NCBI RefSeq assembly: GCF_002014975.1
Contig: NZ_MUXV01000074.1
Span: 1-16,160 of the forward strand
From: Moraxella bovis
Lineage (GTDB): Bacteria; Pseudomonadota; Gammaproteobacteria; Pseudomonadales; Moraxellaceae
Direction of reading: 5' to 3'
Length of the DNA: 16,160 bases
Shown: positions 1 to 7,384 of the stretch, piece by piece
Position numbering within the stretch: position 1 is the stretch's first letter
Layout of the letters: each line of letters starts with the position of its first letter
Program-made: the position numbers and the translations under genes
The notes under the pieces: model-generated
What the model saw: only the letters and a program-made list of their open reading frames with translations
Told to the model about the DNA's origin: nothing
Databases searched by the model: none

Positions 1-117
1 ATGCTCTTAATGATAGATAACTAACATATGATAAATAATGGGCAAAGATGATGAAAGATGGTTAAAGCCATAATTTAATAAAATAAAGCATTTCATTATT
101 ATTCTTTTATCATCTTA

Positions 118-143
118 ACCCATTTTTACCCATTGCAACCCAT
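118..143. repeat. Three ACCCAT direct repeats at exact 10-bp spacing
   Basis: ACCCAT occurs at 118-123, 128-133 and 138-143, so the copies lie on one face of the helix. They sit just upstream of the integrase promoter. Phased hexamers beside an integrase gene suit arm-type integrase sites or an excisionase or repressor binding site. Which protein binds is unknown, and no attachment core or tRNA end was recognised nearby. Confidence 0.5.
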
Positions 144-160
144 AAAAAATTGAGTATAAT
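133..160 (+). promoter_or_regulatory. Predicted sigma70 promoter for the integrase gene
   Basis: A perfect TATAAT -10 box lies at 155-160, with TTGCAA (4 of 6 consensus bases) 16 bp upstream at 133-138. Transcription would start near 167, inside the inverted repeat at 161-188, leaving a leader of roughly 29 nt with no Shine-Dalgarno sequence. The -35 box overlaps the third ACCCAT repeat, so whatever binds those repeats could control int. Confidence 0.55.
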
Positions 161-195
161 ATTGAGTGTAAAGCCCATTACACTCAATTTTTTTT
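161..195 (+). terminator. Perfect 11-bp hairpin plus T8 directly before the integrase start
   Basis: Arms 161-171 and 178-188 are perfect reverse complements (ATTGAGTGTAA / TTACACTCAAT) around a 6-nt loop. A T run at 188-195 follows and ends at the int ATG. The structure looks like an intrinsic terminator for transcription entering from the left. RNA started from the int promoter begins inside the left arm, so it would escape termination. It could instead be an operator. Confidence 0.5.
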
Positions 196-1416
196 ATGCT
201 AACCGACACACAAGTTAAAAATCTAAAACCTACCGACAAACTTTATCGCAAAACAGACAAGCAAGGTCTATGCATTGAAGTCCGCCCCAATGGCAAAAAA
301 TATTGGTATTACCGTTTCAGTTTTGACGGCAAGGCAACCATGATGTTGCTTGGCGAATACCCGATGATAAGTCTATCGCAGGCACGAGAAAAGCACCTAA
401 ACGCCAGAGCGGCCCTAAAACAAGGCATTAACCCAATTGCCAAAGAACGCCAAGAAAAGCAAATCGCCAAAGATGAGCGAGCCGATTTATTTGCGTATCA
501 CGCCAATGCCTTTTTGGATAAAATCAAAGACAAGCGGTCAAGTGGCTATGTTCGCCAAATCCGCCATAACCTAGATACCTATATCCTGCCTGAGATTGGC
601 AACAAAGCTATTAAAGACATTGACACCATAGACATCATACAGATGATGAATAGAGTGCTAAAACTGGTCAGGGCTAATATTAAAAAGCATGGCACGGGCG
701 AAGTAACCGCCGAGCTTTGCCGTCAGCAATCAGGGCTGATATTTCGCCATGCCATGCGGTCGGTGCGTGGCTTGCATGACCCCACGATTGGGGCAAAAGG
801 CGAGATTGAGCGTCCGCCCATTGACCATGCCCGTGATTTGACCCTTGATGAGCTAAAACTACTGCTACAAAAACTGCAAAATTATGGCGGTATGCCATCA
901 ACCAAAGGCGTGATATGGACAATGCTCTACACTATGTGCCGAACCAAAGAGGCAAGGTTTATGCGTTGGGAACATATAGATTTTGAACGCAAGCTATGGA
1001 GCGTGCCACTTGCTGAGATTTCAAGACGCAAAAAAGGCGAACGCAACATGAAAACCGACCGCCCTCACATTGTGCCATTATCCAACCAGATGATAAAATT
1101 GTTAAAAGATATGCACCCCATGACAGGACTTGGTGAGTTTGTATTTGTATCGCCCAAAGACTTTACAAAACCCATTGGAGCGATGACGGTTAATTGTGCC
1201 TTAGATTATATGGGGCTAAAAAACATATCAGGGCATGACCTACGCTCCACAGGCTCAACCTATCTACACGGACTAGGATATGATACCACGCATATCAACC
1301 TACAAATGGCTCATGTGGACAATACAGTCAGTGGCATTTATAACCACGCCCTGTACTTGCCCGAACGAACCAAAATGCTACAGGATTGGGCAGATTATTT
1401 AGATAATCTTAGATAA
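196..1416 (+). CDS. int: Tyrosine-family prophage integrase (DUF4102 / P4-type)
   Basis: A 406-aa site-specific recombinase that would integrate and excise the prophage. The N-terminus (residues 2-85, LTDTQVKNLKP..., with D21 and GL at 24-25) is the DUF4102 arm-binding domain. A core-binding domain follows at about 100-190. The C-terminal catalytic domain shows R249 (TMCRTKEA), K286, H347 and R350 (GHDLR), H373 (MAHVDN) and the nucleophile Y382 (GIYNHALYL), with the usual leucine- and tryptophan-rich C-terminal tail. The full catalytic set and normal length suggest an active enzyme. The ATG at 196 matches the family N-terminus but has no Shine-Dalgarno. It converges with the endolysin gene, leaving 53 bp between them. 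Because int reads into the element, the attachment site should lie in or left of 1-195. Confidence 0.95.
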   Translation: MLTDTQVKNLKPTDKLYRKTDKQGLCIEVRPNGKKYWYYRFSFDGKATMMLLGEYPMISLSQAREKHLNARAALKQGINPIAKERQEKQIAKDERADLFAYHANAFLDKIKDKRSSGYVRQIRHNLDTYILPEIGNKAIKDIDTIDIIQMMNRVLKLVRANIKKHGTGEVTAELCRQQSGLIFRHAMRSVRGLHDPTIGAKGEIERPPIDHARDLTLDELKLLLQKLQNYGGMPSTKGVIWTMLYTMCRTKEARFMRWEHIDFERKLWSVPLAEISRRKKGERNMKTDRPHIVPLSNQMIKLLKDMHPMTGLGEFVFVSPKDFTKPIGAMTVNCALDYMGLKNISGHDLRSTGSTYLHGLGYDTTHINLQMAHVDNTVSGIYNHALYLPERTKMLQDWADYLDNLR

Positions 1417-1469
1417 AAGACTGTCAGAAACAGCTATTTTCGTGAGAGGTGCATGACATGCCCCCTCCT

Positions 1470-2012
1470 TTACCCAATTCTAAACACTTGCCCACGCTGT
1501 ACGCCATCTGAGCGTTTATAGCCCAGATGCACCCAACTGTTCGGGCTTTGAGGGTATTCAAGAATACACTGGTCAAATTTTATACCACGCTTCTTGAACT
1601 CATCTGCCAAATGTTTTACCACCGCCCTTGTATTGCCAAAGGCAGGACAACTAAAATCAATGGCATAGCCGTGCAGGTGCGCCGAGTTTTTCGCCCCACC
1701 AATCCTGCGATTTAAGGTAGGGCAACGATAACCACTGGTGATAAATATGGGGTGTCCTAAGATGTCTCTTGCAGGTTGCCATAGATTAACCGCACTTTCA
1801 ATCAAATTTGCCAGAACCTGTGCGTTTGGCATGTTATCAATGTTATATCGTGTGGCGGTTTGACTTGCCAACAGCTCGTTTAGCGTGATGTTGGCTGTGA
1901 TGGGGATAACCACACCCTTTGATAACGCCACTCTTAGGGCATGGATGGATTGATTGCCCCAAATGCCATCGGGTGTTGTGCCAATGGCGGTTTGTATTTC
2001 TTTGATTGTCAT
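1470..2012 (-). CDS. Phage endolysin, M15-family zinc peptidase with N-terminal PG-binding-like segment
   Basis: A 180-aa cell wall hydrolase expected to cleave peptidoglycan peptides at lysis. The C-terminal domain (about 55-170) carries the M15 zinc signature SxHxxGxAxD: S110, H112, G115, A117 and D119 in SAHLHGYAIDF. It also has E152 in QCILEY and H162 in WVHLGY, the expected third zinc ligand. The N-terminus (IQTAIGTTPDGIWGNQSIHAL) resembles a short peptidoglycan-binding repeat. There is no signal peptide, so release should depend on the holin directly upstream. GGAG lies 8 nt before the ATG, right after the terminator hairpin at 2031-2043. No Rz/Rz1 spanin pair was seen. Confidence 0.9.
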   Translation of the reverse strand: MTIKEIQTAIGTTPDGIWGNQSIHALRVALSKGVVIPITANITLNELLASQTATRYNIDNMPNAQVLANLIESAVNLWQPARDILGHPIFITSGYRCPTLNRRIGGAKNSAHLHGYAIDFSCPAFGNTRAVVKHLADEFKKRGIKFDQCILEYPQSPNSWVHLGYKRSDGVQRGQVFRIG

Positions 2013-2024
2013 AATTCACTCCAT

Positions 2025-2043
2025 AAAAAAGCCCCTTAGGGGC
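2025..2043 (-). terminator. Intrinsic terminator between holin and endolysin
   Basis: On the - strand GCCCC-TAA-GGGGC is followed by T6. It overlaps the last codons of the holin gene and precedes the endolysin ribosome-binding site, so it may set the endolysin to holin ratio. Confidence 0.7.
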
Positions 2044-2353
2044 GTTTGGTTAAGTTATCATAAAGTTTGGACATCTGACTGATGGCTTTGCCGCCCAAAT
2101 TTCCTGCCATGGCAACCATGACGGCGGTGTAGTTAAGCGACAGCCCCCACTCACGGCACAGCAGAAATGTTGTCAATCCTGCAAACCCCGCCAAAAACAT
2201 CTCACCCAAAAACCTTATAAATAATGTCTTAACAGGCTGTGGCTCGGTCGCTTGATTTAGCTTCATGATAAAATTGGCAAGCCCGCCGCCCAACGCCAAA
2301 AACAACACGTAGGGTAAGGTTACTAAAAATTGTAACCATTGATTTTCGTTCAT
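2036..2353 (-). CDS. Phage holin, three predicted membrane segments
   Basis: A 105-aa small membrane protein. Hydrophobic segments lie at about 8-30, 46-66 and 72-92, with a charged C-terminus (KLYDNLTKRP). That topology and size fit three-span holins of the LydA-like group. Its position immediately upstream of the endolysin supports a role in making inner-membrane holes for endolysin release. GGAG lies 7 nt before the ATG, just after the T6 of the preceding terminator. Family assignment beyond 'holin' is inferred from size, hydrophobicity and context. Confidence 0.8.
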   Translation of the reverse strand: MNENQWLQFLVTLPYVLFLALGGGLANFIMKLNQATEPQPVKTLFIRFLGEMFLAGFAGLTTFLLCREWGLSLNYTAVMVAMAGNLGGKAISQMSKLYDNLTKRP

Positions 2354-2365
2354 AGTCTCTCCAAT

Positions 2366-2385
2366 AAAAAAGGGGCATTAGCCCC
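2366..2385 (-). terminator. Intrinsic terminator upstream of holin
   Basis: On the - strand GGGGC-TAAT-GCCCC is followed by T6 and then the holin ribosome-binding site (TTGGAG). It has the same architecture as the hairpins at 2025-2043 and 8912-8931. Confidence 0.65.
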
Positions 2386-2402
2386 ATAAAATAGGTTTGT
2401 CT

Positions 2403-2465
2403 CTACTCAATAAAAAAGCCCATCAGTGATGGGCGGTGGTGGTTATGGGAGTGGTGTTGTGTCAT
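2403..2465 (-). CDS. Possible 20-aa histidine-rich peptide overlapping a terminator
   Basis: The ATG at 2465 overlaps the TGA of the preceding gene (ATGA) and has AAGGAG 7 nt upstream, an excellent ribosome-binding site. The 20-codon frame starts MTQHHSHNHH, runs through a terminator hairpin and ends at TAG. No family is recognised. The good start signals favour translation, but the hairpin inside the frame and its tiny size make it uncertain. It may be a remnant of a longer gene. Confidence 0.3.
   Translation of the reverse strand: MTQHHSHNHHRPSLMGFFIE
2412..2434 (-). terminator. Intrinsic terminator after the tail-tip-like gene
   Basis: On the - strand GCCCAT-CACTG-ATGGGC is followed by T6. 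It closes the tail-tip-like transcript and lies inside the possible 20-aa ORF. Confidence 0.6.
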
Positions 2466-3484
2466 GATGGTCTCCTTGTGAATGGAAAAGGCAAATTTTG
2501 TATATCAACAAAATCAAAAGATGTGCGTCCAGTAAATATTACTCTTCTAGAGTCAGGCAAAGTACCACCGTGTCTGACCGTGCCATCTCTTTTGATGTCA
2601 TCAAAGGGCACACTAAATAGCACAGCTGGCTTGTCTGAACAGCCGATAGCTGTCAATATCGGCGTGTGAGTTAGCACATGCTTATTAGCCATGTGCGTGT
2701 AATGACCACCCAAAGTTGGAAACAGATCACCCTCTACAGGATTTGGCAAACCTCCGTTATTGATGCTAATAATATAGCCTGCTAATTCAGCTGCAGTGGC
2801 TGGGTAATATCTTAGATATCTAACTTTTGCAGAGGGCAGACCCGCAGACTTGGAGTTTATCGTTGAAGGTACAAGGTCTCTAATTCTTGTACCTGAATTC
2901 AATCTGTTCCACATCTCAGACTTATGGTTTCCTTTTGAAAGATAATAATAATCCTCCCATTTGCTTCTTGAGAAATAGCCGTATTCAGTTAATGACGCTT
3001 CGCGTTTTGTGACATATGCGTAAGAGTCAGGTATACTGTCATAGACATACTTAGTATGTACGCTCATCGGCTGGCTTCGACTGCTAAAAGTAACATTGCC
3101 CTCACGGTCATACAAATTCATGCCCACGGTAGTTTCTTTTTCTGTCGCCACCACATCAAAAATATAAATCTGAAACTTGGCAAGCTCAGCATCTGACAGT
3201 CTGCCATTTGAGTAGAACATCATTCTTGCTGTACTGCCGACATAGCCTGTATTTAGATATACTACTGGATTACAATTCTCTGCCAGGTCATCGTAATATA
3301 TCGCACATAGAGGGCTGACAGCTCTTGGTACATCGATATAATACATACAATATTCAGGACTGTATATGTCTGCTACAGTTGTCCTTACTCTTGAATTGAT
3401 GATCAACCTTTTGGCTCGGTGCGAATATACTCTTTTATTAGCCTCAAATGGCTTGTCTAACAGTCGTGTCAATCTGCCTGACAT
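2462..3484 (-). CDS. Putative tail-tip / distal tail protein (DUF6453-like)
   Basis: A protein of 340 aa from ATG at 3484 (341 from GTG at 3487). Residues 122-136 (GMNLYDREGNVTFSS) match the pattern 'G-l-x-v-y-d-x-x-G-n-x-t-F-d-S' typical of small proteins encoded after gene J in lambdoid phages. I recognise that motif from memory only. The rest is tyrosine-rich with no catalytic motif visible. It lies 11-14 nt after the truncated J and lacks a good Shine-Dalgarno. The frame stays open upstream of the start as far as 3538 (reading KYDSDELVFNFVMSG), so the original start was probably lost at the J junction. It may decorate the tail tip or influence host range. Confidence 0.5.
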   Translation of the reverse strand: MSGRLTRLLDKPFEANKRVYSHRAKRLIINSRVRTTVADIYSPEYCMYYIDVPRAVSPLCAIYYDDLAENCNPVVYLNTGYVGSTARMMFYSNGRLSDAELAKFQIYIFDVVATEKETTVGMNLYDREGNVTFSSRSQPMSVHTKYVYDSIPDSYAYVTKREASLTEYGYFSRSKWEDYYYLSKGNHKSEMWNRLNSGTRIRDLVPSTINSKSAGLPSAKVRYLRYYPATAAELAGYIISINNGGLPNPVEGDLFPTLGGHYTHMANKHVLTHTPILTAIGCSDKPAVLFSVPFDDIKRDGTVRHGGTLPDSRRVIFTGRTSFDFVDIQNLPFPFTRRPS

Positions 3485-3498
3485 CACAAAATTAAAAA

Positions 3499-4548
3499 CT
3501 AATTCATCACTGTCATATTTTGTAACACACGATAGGCATCATCGGCTTTTTGGATATACACATTGATGGCAAAACGTGGCTCACGTCCGCCCTTGCCGTC
3601 ATCGACCATCTCATCGCAGTATTGGGCGATTTGATACAGTCGCCATTTGTCCACCATGCCGTTTAGTCGCTCGCCCAGTCCGTAGCGTTTGTGCGTGCAT
3701 AGGTCATAAAACACCCATGCAGGGTTATTACTGTACGCCATCTTAAATTGTCCGTCCCACAGCCCAAAATAGGTGCGTGCGGTGGGGTCATAGTTACTAG
3801 GCACTTGGATAAGTTTGCCCTTCAAGCGTACGGCGATTTTGGCGATGTTGCTAAACGTTTTGGCATTATAAGTTAGGGCAAGCAAGGCAGTGTTGGGATA
3901 ACGCAGTTTGGCATCGATAATCTCGGTCAATGCATCAATGTACATGGTGTCGGCGATAAGGTCGCTGTTGCGATTGGGCGTGATACGGCGGACACGGATG
4001 GTCCATGTTTTGCCCTTTGGCAAATCAATGCGGTGCGAGCGTTTAAAGCCAGAGCTTGCCTTGCCACGGGCGGACGTGCGTAGCATCTGTACAAATGCCC
4101 CGCCATCGGTTTGCACGTCTACGGCGTACTCAATGCCATAGCCTGTAATATCGCCATTGTCATGTTGTTGGCGTAGGGCGTTAAAATTTAGGCGTACTCG
4201 TACGGCAGACAAATCTTTGTTGTTAATCGCACGCACAAAGGGGCGGTCATGGCGTAGCTCCACACCCACCGCCGTCTCGTTTTCGACAGACGCAAAGCCC
4301 TTGATGTAGCTTTGGTCATTCGTACCCGTGCGAAACTCCCACGACACGTCGGTAAAATTAGCCTGTCCGCTCGCATTGATGATTGGCGTGCCGTCTAAGC
4401 GGATTGACCTGCCGCCATCGGCAAGCCCAAAAATCTCCCCTTCGCACAGTCCATATAGCCCCTGATAACGCTCCACCGACACTAGGTCATCTTTGGCGAT
4501 GTGGGGGCGGTGGGGCTGTGGTTGTTTCTTTTTTGCACCGTGTATCAT
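3499..4548 (-). CDS. Tail tip attachment protein J, truncated after about 347 residues
   Basis: A 349-aa protein matching the N-terminal part of lambda gpJ-type host-specificity proteins. It starts MIHGAKKKQPQPHRPHIAKDDLVSVERYQGLYGLCEGEIFGL. Family-typical stretches follow, such as LDGTPI, EFRTGTNDQSYI and KTWTIRVRRITP, and a central region ends in NVYIQKADDAYRVLQNM. Full-length family members normally run to about a thousand residues or more; here a TAG appears four codons after YRVLQNM. The C-terminal receptor-binding parts are absent. The downstream gene begins almost at once, consistent with a deletion fused out of frame. The product is unlikely to support adsorption. Confidence 0.85.
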   Translation of the reverse strand: MIHGAKKKQPQPHRPHIAKDDLVSVERYQGLYGLCEGEIFGLADGGRSIRLDGTPIINASGQANFTDVSWEFRTGTNDQSYIKGFASVENETAVGVELRHDRPFVRAINNKDLSAVRVRLNFNALRQQHDNGDITGYGIEYAVDVQTDGGAFVQMLRTSARGKASSGFKRSHRIDLPKGKTWTIRVRRITPNRNSDLIADTMYIDALTEIIDAKLRYPNTALLALTYNAKTFSNIAKIAVRLKGKLIQVPSNYDPTARTYFGLWDGQFKMAYSNNPAWVFYDLCTHKRYGLGERLNGMVDKWRLYQIAQYCDEMVDDGKGGREPRFAINVYIQKADDAYRVLQNMTVMN

Positions 4549-4572
4549 TGTTCTACCCTTACTTATTTGTCA

Positions 4573-5157
4573 TTATTCGGCATAAATACCCGCACTGGCG
4601 ATAAATCCGCCCACGTCTCGCTCGCCATACAGTATCGGCACAGGATTGCCTTGTGCCACGGTTGTTACCGCACCGCCAAAGCCGTTATTGGGGCGATTGC
4701 CGTCTGCGTTCATCTCGCCCAATTTGGGCGTGGGCATAAGTAGGCTTGTTACACCACCTAAGAGCAGTCCAGCACCTGCCCCAACCATGCTCCAACTGAT
4801 TACCCCTGCACCAATACCTGCACCAAAGCCTGTTGCAATCAAGGCGACCCCTGCCACGACCTGTAGCCAGCCCATTACCTTGCCACCTGCTCCGATGACC
4901 CGTGGCACGATATGGATATGATTGGCGGTGGTCGTATCGCCAAGCTCATGCTCGCCGATGTTGGTTTTTTGGGTGCGTTTTTTACCCAAAAAGACGGCAA
5001 ATCTAAGTCCAAGCTTTTCGCTATCCTGCATAAACGCCCTAAAATCAGGGATTTGGCACGCTAGGGCGTGGCAGGCTTCTTTGGCACTTTGCACATCAAG
5101 CGTAAAATATCTGCCAAATTTTTTGGCTAAAATGCCGTGTAGTTCAATGGTTTTCAT
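4573..5157 (-). CDS. Lambda gpI-like tail assembly protein
   Basis: A 194-aa protein of the phage tail assembly I family. The N-terminus (MKTIELHGILAKKFGRYFTLDVQSAKEACHAL) has the beta-grasp-like start seen in gpI. A glycine- and alanine-rich hydrophobic segment follows at about 85-145. The C-terminus ends NPVPILYGERDVGGFIASAG. The order I then J, 24 bp apart, matches lambda. gpI is needed for tail-tip assembly although its exact role is poorly known. It lies downstream of a higBA cassette that separates it from K. Confidence 0.88.
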   Translation of the reverse strand: MKTIELHGILAKKFGRYFTLDVQSAKEACHALACQIPDFRAFMQDSEKLGLRFAVFLGKKRTQKTNIGEHELGDTTTANHIHIVPRVIGAGGKVMGWLQVVAGVALIATGFGAGIGAGVISWSMVGAGAGLLLGGVTSLLMPTPKLGEMNADGNRPNNGFGGAVTTVAQGNPVPILYGERDVGGFIASAGIYAE

Positions 5158-5183
5158 TATTTTTACCTTTTTTTAAATAATAC

Positions 5184-5212
5184 TTGCCTTATATCGAATA
5201 CCGATATATAAT
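5184..5212 (+). promoter_or_regulatory. higBA promoter with internal palindromic operator
   Basis: TTGCCT (5184-5189) and TATAAT (5207-5212) are separated by exactly 17 bp. A perfect inverted repeat, TATATCG-N5-CGATATA (5190-5208), fills the spacer and overlaps the -10 box. This is where the HigA antitoxin would bind to autoregulate the operon. Confidence 0.7.
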
Positions 5213-5242
5213 ATAATCATTGCAACAATCGGACAACCAACC

Positions 5243-5521
5243 ATGATTCAAAGTTTTAAGTGCAAAGATGCCCAAAGCCTGTTTGAAACAGGGTCAAGCC
5301 GTGTATTTGCCAACTTTTTATCCGTTGCCACTCGCAAACTTACCATGCTTGATAATGCCGTGGCACTTGCCGACCTACGCATTCCACCTGCCAACCGCCT
5401 TGAAAAGCTGACAGGCGATAGAGAAGGTCAGTATAGTATTCGCATTAACGACCAATTTCGCATTTGCTTTGTGTGGGGCGATGATGGCGTGTATGATGTT
5501 GAGATTGTTGATTATCACTAA
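5243..5521 (+). CDS. higB: HigB-family toxin (RelE/ParE superfamily)
   Basis: A 92-aa plasmid-maintenance-type toxin, expected to be a ribosome-dependent mRNA endonuclease. Family features are the N-terminal IQSFKCKDAQSLFETG, central RKLTMLDNAVALADLRIPPANRLEKLTGDREGQYSIRIN and C-terminal QFRICFVWGDDGVYDVEIVDYH. The conserved Arg (RIND..RICF) and the terminal YH are present. The order toxin-then-antitoxin is the hig arrangement. It is the first gene of a + strand pair inserted between tail genes K and I, opposite to the surrounding phage transcription. No strong Shine-Dalgarno precedes the ATG. It appears intact. Confidence 0.92.
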   Translation: MIQSFKCKDAQSLFETGSSRVFANFLSVATRKLTMLDNAVALADLRIPPANRLEKLTGDREGQYSIRINDQFRICFVWGDDGVYDVEIVDYH

Positions 5522-5535
5522 ATAGGGGCTTAATA

Positions 5536-5841
5536 ATGTTCAAAAATGGCATGAGACCTGTTCACGCAGGTGAGGTATTGCGTGAAGAATATCTAATCCC
5601 AATGGGTATGTCCGCCACCGCCTTAGCAAATGCATTGGGCGTAACCCCTGCACGCATTAACGACATCGTGCGGCAGCGGCGTGGCGTTACGGCTGATACC
5701 GCTTTGCGTTTGGCTCGTTATTTTGGCGGTACGGCACAATTTTGGCTAAACTTACAAACCACCTATGAGCTTCGCCTTGCCGAAACTACGCTTGGCGACA
5801 GTTTGGATTTTATCAGCCCTCATGAAGTTGCCCATGCCTAA
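5536..5841 (+). CDS. higA: HigA-family antitoxin, Xre-type helix-turn-helix
   Basis: A 101-aa antitoxin that should neutralise HigB and repress the operon at the palindrome 5190-5208. It starts MRPVHAGEVLREEYLIPMGMSATALANALGV (from the inner Met), and its HTH spans about 25-63 (ATALANALGVTPARINDIVRQRRGVTADTALRLARYF), typical of HigA. It lies 14 bp after higB and has a G-rich ribosome-binding site (AGGGGC). Its last 29 bp overlap the 3' end of tail gene K on the opposite strand, so the cassette sits tightly against K without destroying it. Confidence 0.92.
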   Translation: MFKNGMRPVHAGEVLREEYLIPMGMSATALANALGVTPARINDIVRQRRGVTADTALRLARYFGGTAQFWLNLQTTYELRLAETTLGDSLDFISPHEVAHA

Positions 5842-6589
5842 CCACCAACGCCGTGCGTTTACCCCAGCTCTCACCATATACTTCACGCACGGATAACCTG
5901 CCGTGTGGGTGGTGCAGTACTAGGCTGTTGCCTACCACAGGCGGTGTGGTCTCGCTGTTTAGCTTGCCATCGCCCAAATAAATTAGGGCGTGGTTAATGT
6001 GATGCGTGCGACCCACACGGCATAGGATAACGTCATGCTTTTGTAAGTCTTGCACCACGTCAAAGCCTGCTTTTTTAAAGTTGTTTTGATAAAGTGGTTC
6101 ATGGCTTTTATCTTCCCACCAATCATCAATGCGTGGGAAGTCTGGTAGCTCAATGCCCAGCTCACGCTTATAATAATCACGCACGAGGCTATAACAATCC
6201 TGCACCCCGTGATGATATTCACGCCCGAGCAGTGGGGCGGTGTAGGTGGTGGGTTTGTGGCGTTTGATGTCGCAATATTCCGCCCCGTCAGCGTGAATGC
6301 CATAACCGCAAATCACCCAATCCACCCCGTGCAAGCCCATTTGCACCCTGTCCACTTCGGACGGTTCGGCATTGCCGTTGGGGTGGCTATGAACAATCGC
6401 CTGTATCTCGCCTTTGTACGATAGTGCCACATACTGCACAGGGTCTATCTCAAAGGTTTGGGTAGGGTCATGGGCGATGTTATCGCAGGGGTAGTACTCG
6501 CCCCCGATGATAAGCCCACAGCACTCGGCAGGATAGGCGGATTTGGCGTGGGCGTGGATGTCATCTTTTAAAATTTTGGTTAATCGCAT
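5813..6589 (-). CDS. Lambda gpK-like tail protein: JAMM plus NlpC/P60 peptidase domains
   Basis: A 258-aa tail-tip assembly peptidase. The N-terminal Mov34/JAMM domain shows E22, H67-S-H69-P and S77...D80 (HSHPNGNAEPSEVD), the zinc metalloprotease signature. The C-terminal NlpC/P60 domain (about 125-250) shows the catalytic Cys in GVQDCYSLVRDYY (C132) and the His in HINHALIYL (H200). This two-domain layout is that of lambda gpK. In lambda K lies directly between L and I; here it is separated from L by an arc/antirepressor module and from I by higBA. No clear Shine-Dalgarno precedes the ATG, and a terminator lies just upstream, so its promoter is unclear. Confidence 0.92.
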   Translation of the reverse strand: MRLTKILKDDIHAHAKSAYPAECCGLIIGGEYYPCDNIAHDPTQTFEIDPVQYVALSYKGEIQAIVHSHPNGNAEPSEVDRVQMGLHGVDWVICGYGIHADGAEYCDIKRHKPTTYTAPLLGREYHHGVQDCYSLVRDYYKRELGIELPDFPRIDDWWEDKSHEPLYQNNFKKAGFDVVQDLQKHDVILCRVGRTHHINHALIYLGDGKLNSETTPPVVGNSLVLHHPHGRLSVREVYGESWGKRTALVVRHGQLHEG

Positions 6590-6603
6590 TTTGCTTGCCC
6601 AAT

Positions 6604-6643
6604 AAAAAAACCGCCCCCAAATTTACAATAGGAGAGCGGTTTT
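6604..6643 (-). terminator. Intrinsic terminator after the antirepressor unit
   Basis: On the - strand AAAACCGC and GCGGTTTT (arms 6636-6643 and 6607-6614) pair across 21 nt and end in a T7 run. It would stop transcripts from the antirepressor promoter before tail gene K. Confidence 0.6.
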
Positions 6644-6656
6644 GTGTGGTTGAGGG

Positions 6657-6845
6657 TTATTTCATCTCGTTTGCCATCTCGTCAAAGTCGCTATAATGCG
6701 TGTCTGACAAATACTCGGCAATATCAAGCAAAGTCTCGCTATACGCCCCATTTTTCTTGGCAAGGGTGATGAGCGTACTGACCCAATGCAGATTTTCACG
6801 GGCAAGAGAGGCAATGTCGTGTTTACTCATGTGGTCGTAGCTCAT
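6657..6845 (-). CDS. Small hypothetical protein following the AntA/AntB gene
   Basis: A 62-aa acidic soluble protein starting MSYDHMSKHDIASLARENLHWVSTLI. It is probably all helical, with no recognised domain. Its ATG overlaps the TGA of the antirepressor gene (ATGA), so the two are translationally coupled and share a transcript that ends at the hairpin 6604-6643. That coupling suggests it works with the antirepressor. No function can be assigned. Confidence 0.65.
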   Translation of the reverse strand: MSYDHMSKHDIASLARENLHWVSTLITLAKKNGAYSETLLDIAEYLSDTHYSDFDEMANEMK

Positions 6846-7384
6846 TTTGCACCTCCAAACTCAACGAAGGGGAGATAGGGCTGGGCTTTTTGCAAAAGTT
6901 CAGTAAGTTTTGCTTTGAGTTGTGGCTTAGTCTGTTTGCCGTGTGTTGCCAGATACCAACCTGCCTCTGACAAATTACCGTCAATATTTTTAAGCAAAAT
7001 GGTGGTTTCGGTAATTTGTGCGGTTAATGAATTGGCTTTTTTCTCGCAGTCAATAAAATAACGGCGGATTTCACGCCCTTTGGCGTTTTTCTCAACCATT
7101 GCTAGCTCTTTTGCCATATCAAGGGTGATGTGGTATTGAATGCTTTTTCTGCCATTTTTGGGTTTTACTGAATTTTCAGTAAAACTAACATAGTCTTGAT
7201 TTTTAACAAAGCCATATTCAGAAATACGACTTTTAATCCAGTCATTAAAGCGTGTTTGCACACCCAAAAATTTATGCAACTGCCGAGCATCACACAGCAT
7301 TTCAGCGTTTTGGTTGATTTCGCCATTAAAGACGGTGACAAATTGCCCTTGATTTTCAAGGGGCTTTTGTGTTACATTACTCAT
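6842..7384 (-). CDS. AntA/AntB-type phage antirepressor
   Basis: A 180-aa antirepressor. The N-terminal AntA/AntB domain (about 27-115) reads CDARQLHKFLGVQTRFNDWIKSRISEYGFVKNQDYVSF, then ITLDMAKELAMVEKNAKGREIRRYFIDCEKKA, the family hallmarks. The C-terminal 60 residues are helical and end in a partner-type region. Antirepressors of this group bind and inactivate phage repressors. The gene is transcribed divergently from an Arc-like repressor gene, as ant is from arc/mnt control in P22 immI. Its leader and first codons can form alternative 9-bp pairings around the ribosome-binding site (AAGGA, about 10 nt before ATG). It interrupts the L-K tail gene order. Confidence 0.9.
   Translation of the reverse strand: MSNVTQKPLENQGQFVTVFNGEINQNAEMLCDARQLHKFLGVQTRFNDWIKSRISEYGFVKNQDYVSFTENSVKPKNGRKSIQYHITLDMAKELAMVEKNAKGREIRRYFIDCEKKANSLTAQITETTILLKNIDGNLSEAGWYLATHGKQTKPQLKAKLTELLQKAQPYLPFVEFGGAK

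Noticed and set aside
1..117. tRNA gene or attachment core at the left edge
   Set aside because: No cloverleaf, T-loop or CCA-like 3' end could be made out, and the right end of the prophage is not in the window to define a direct repeat.
1446..1468. Terminator between the convergent int and endolysin genes
   Set aside because: A GCATG/CATGC palindrome is present, but its loop is too small and there is no T run on either strand.
4646..5176. Proline-rich + strand frames opposite tail gene I
   Set aside because: Antisense of a glycine-rich coding segment; proline/alanine content is the mirror of that composition.
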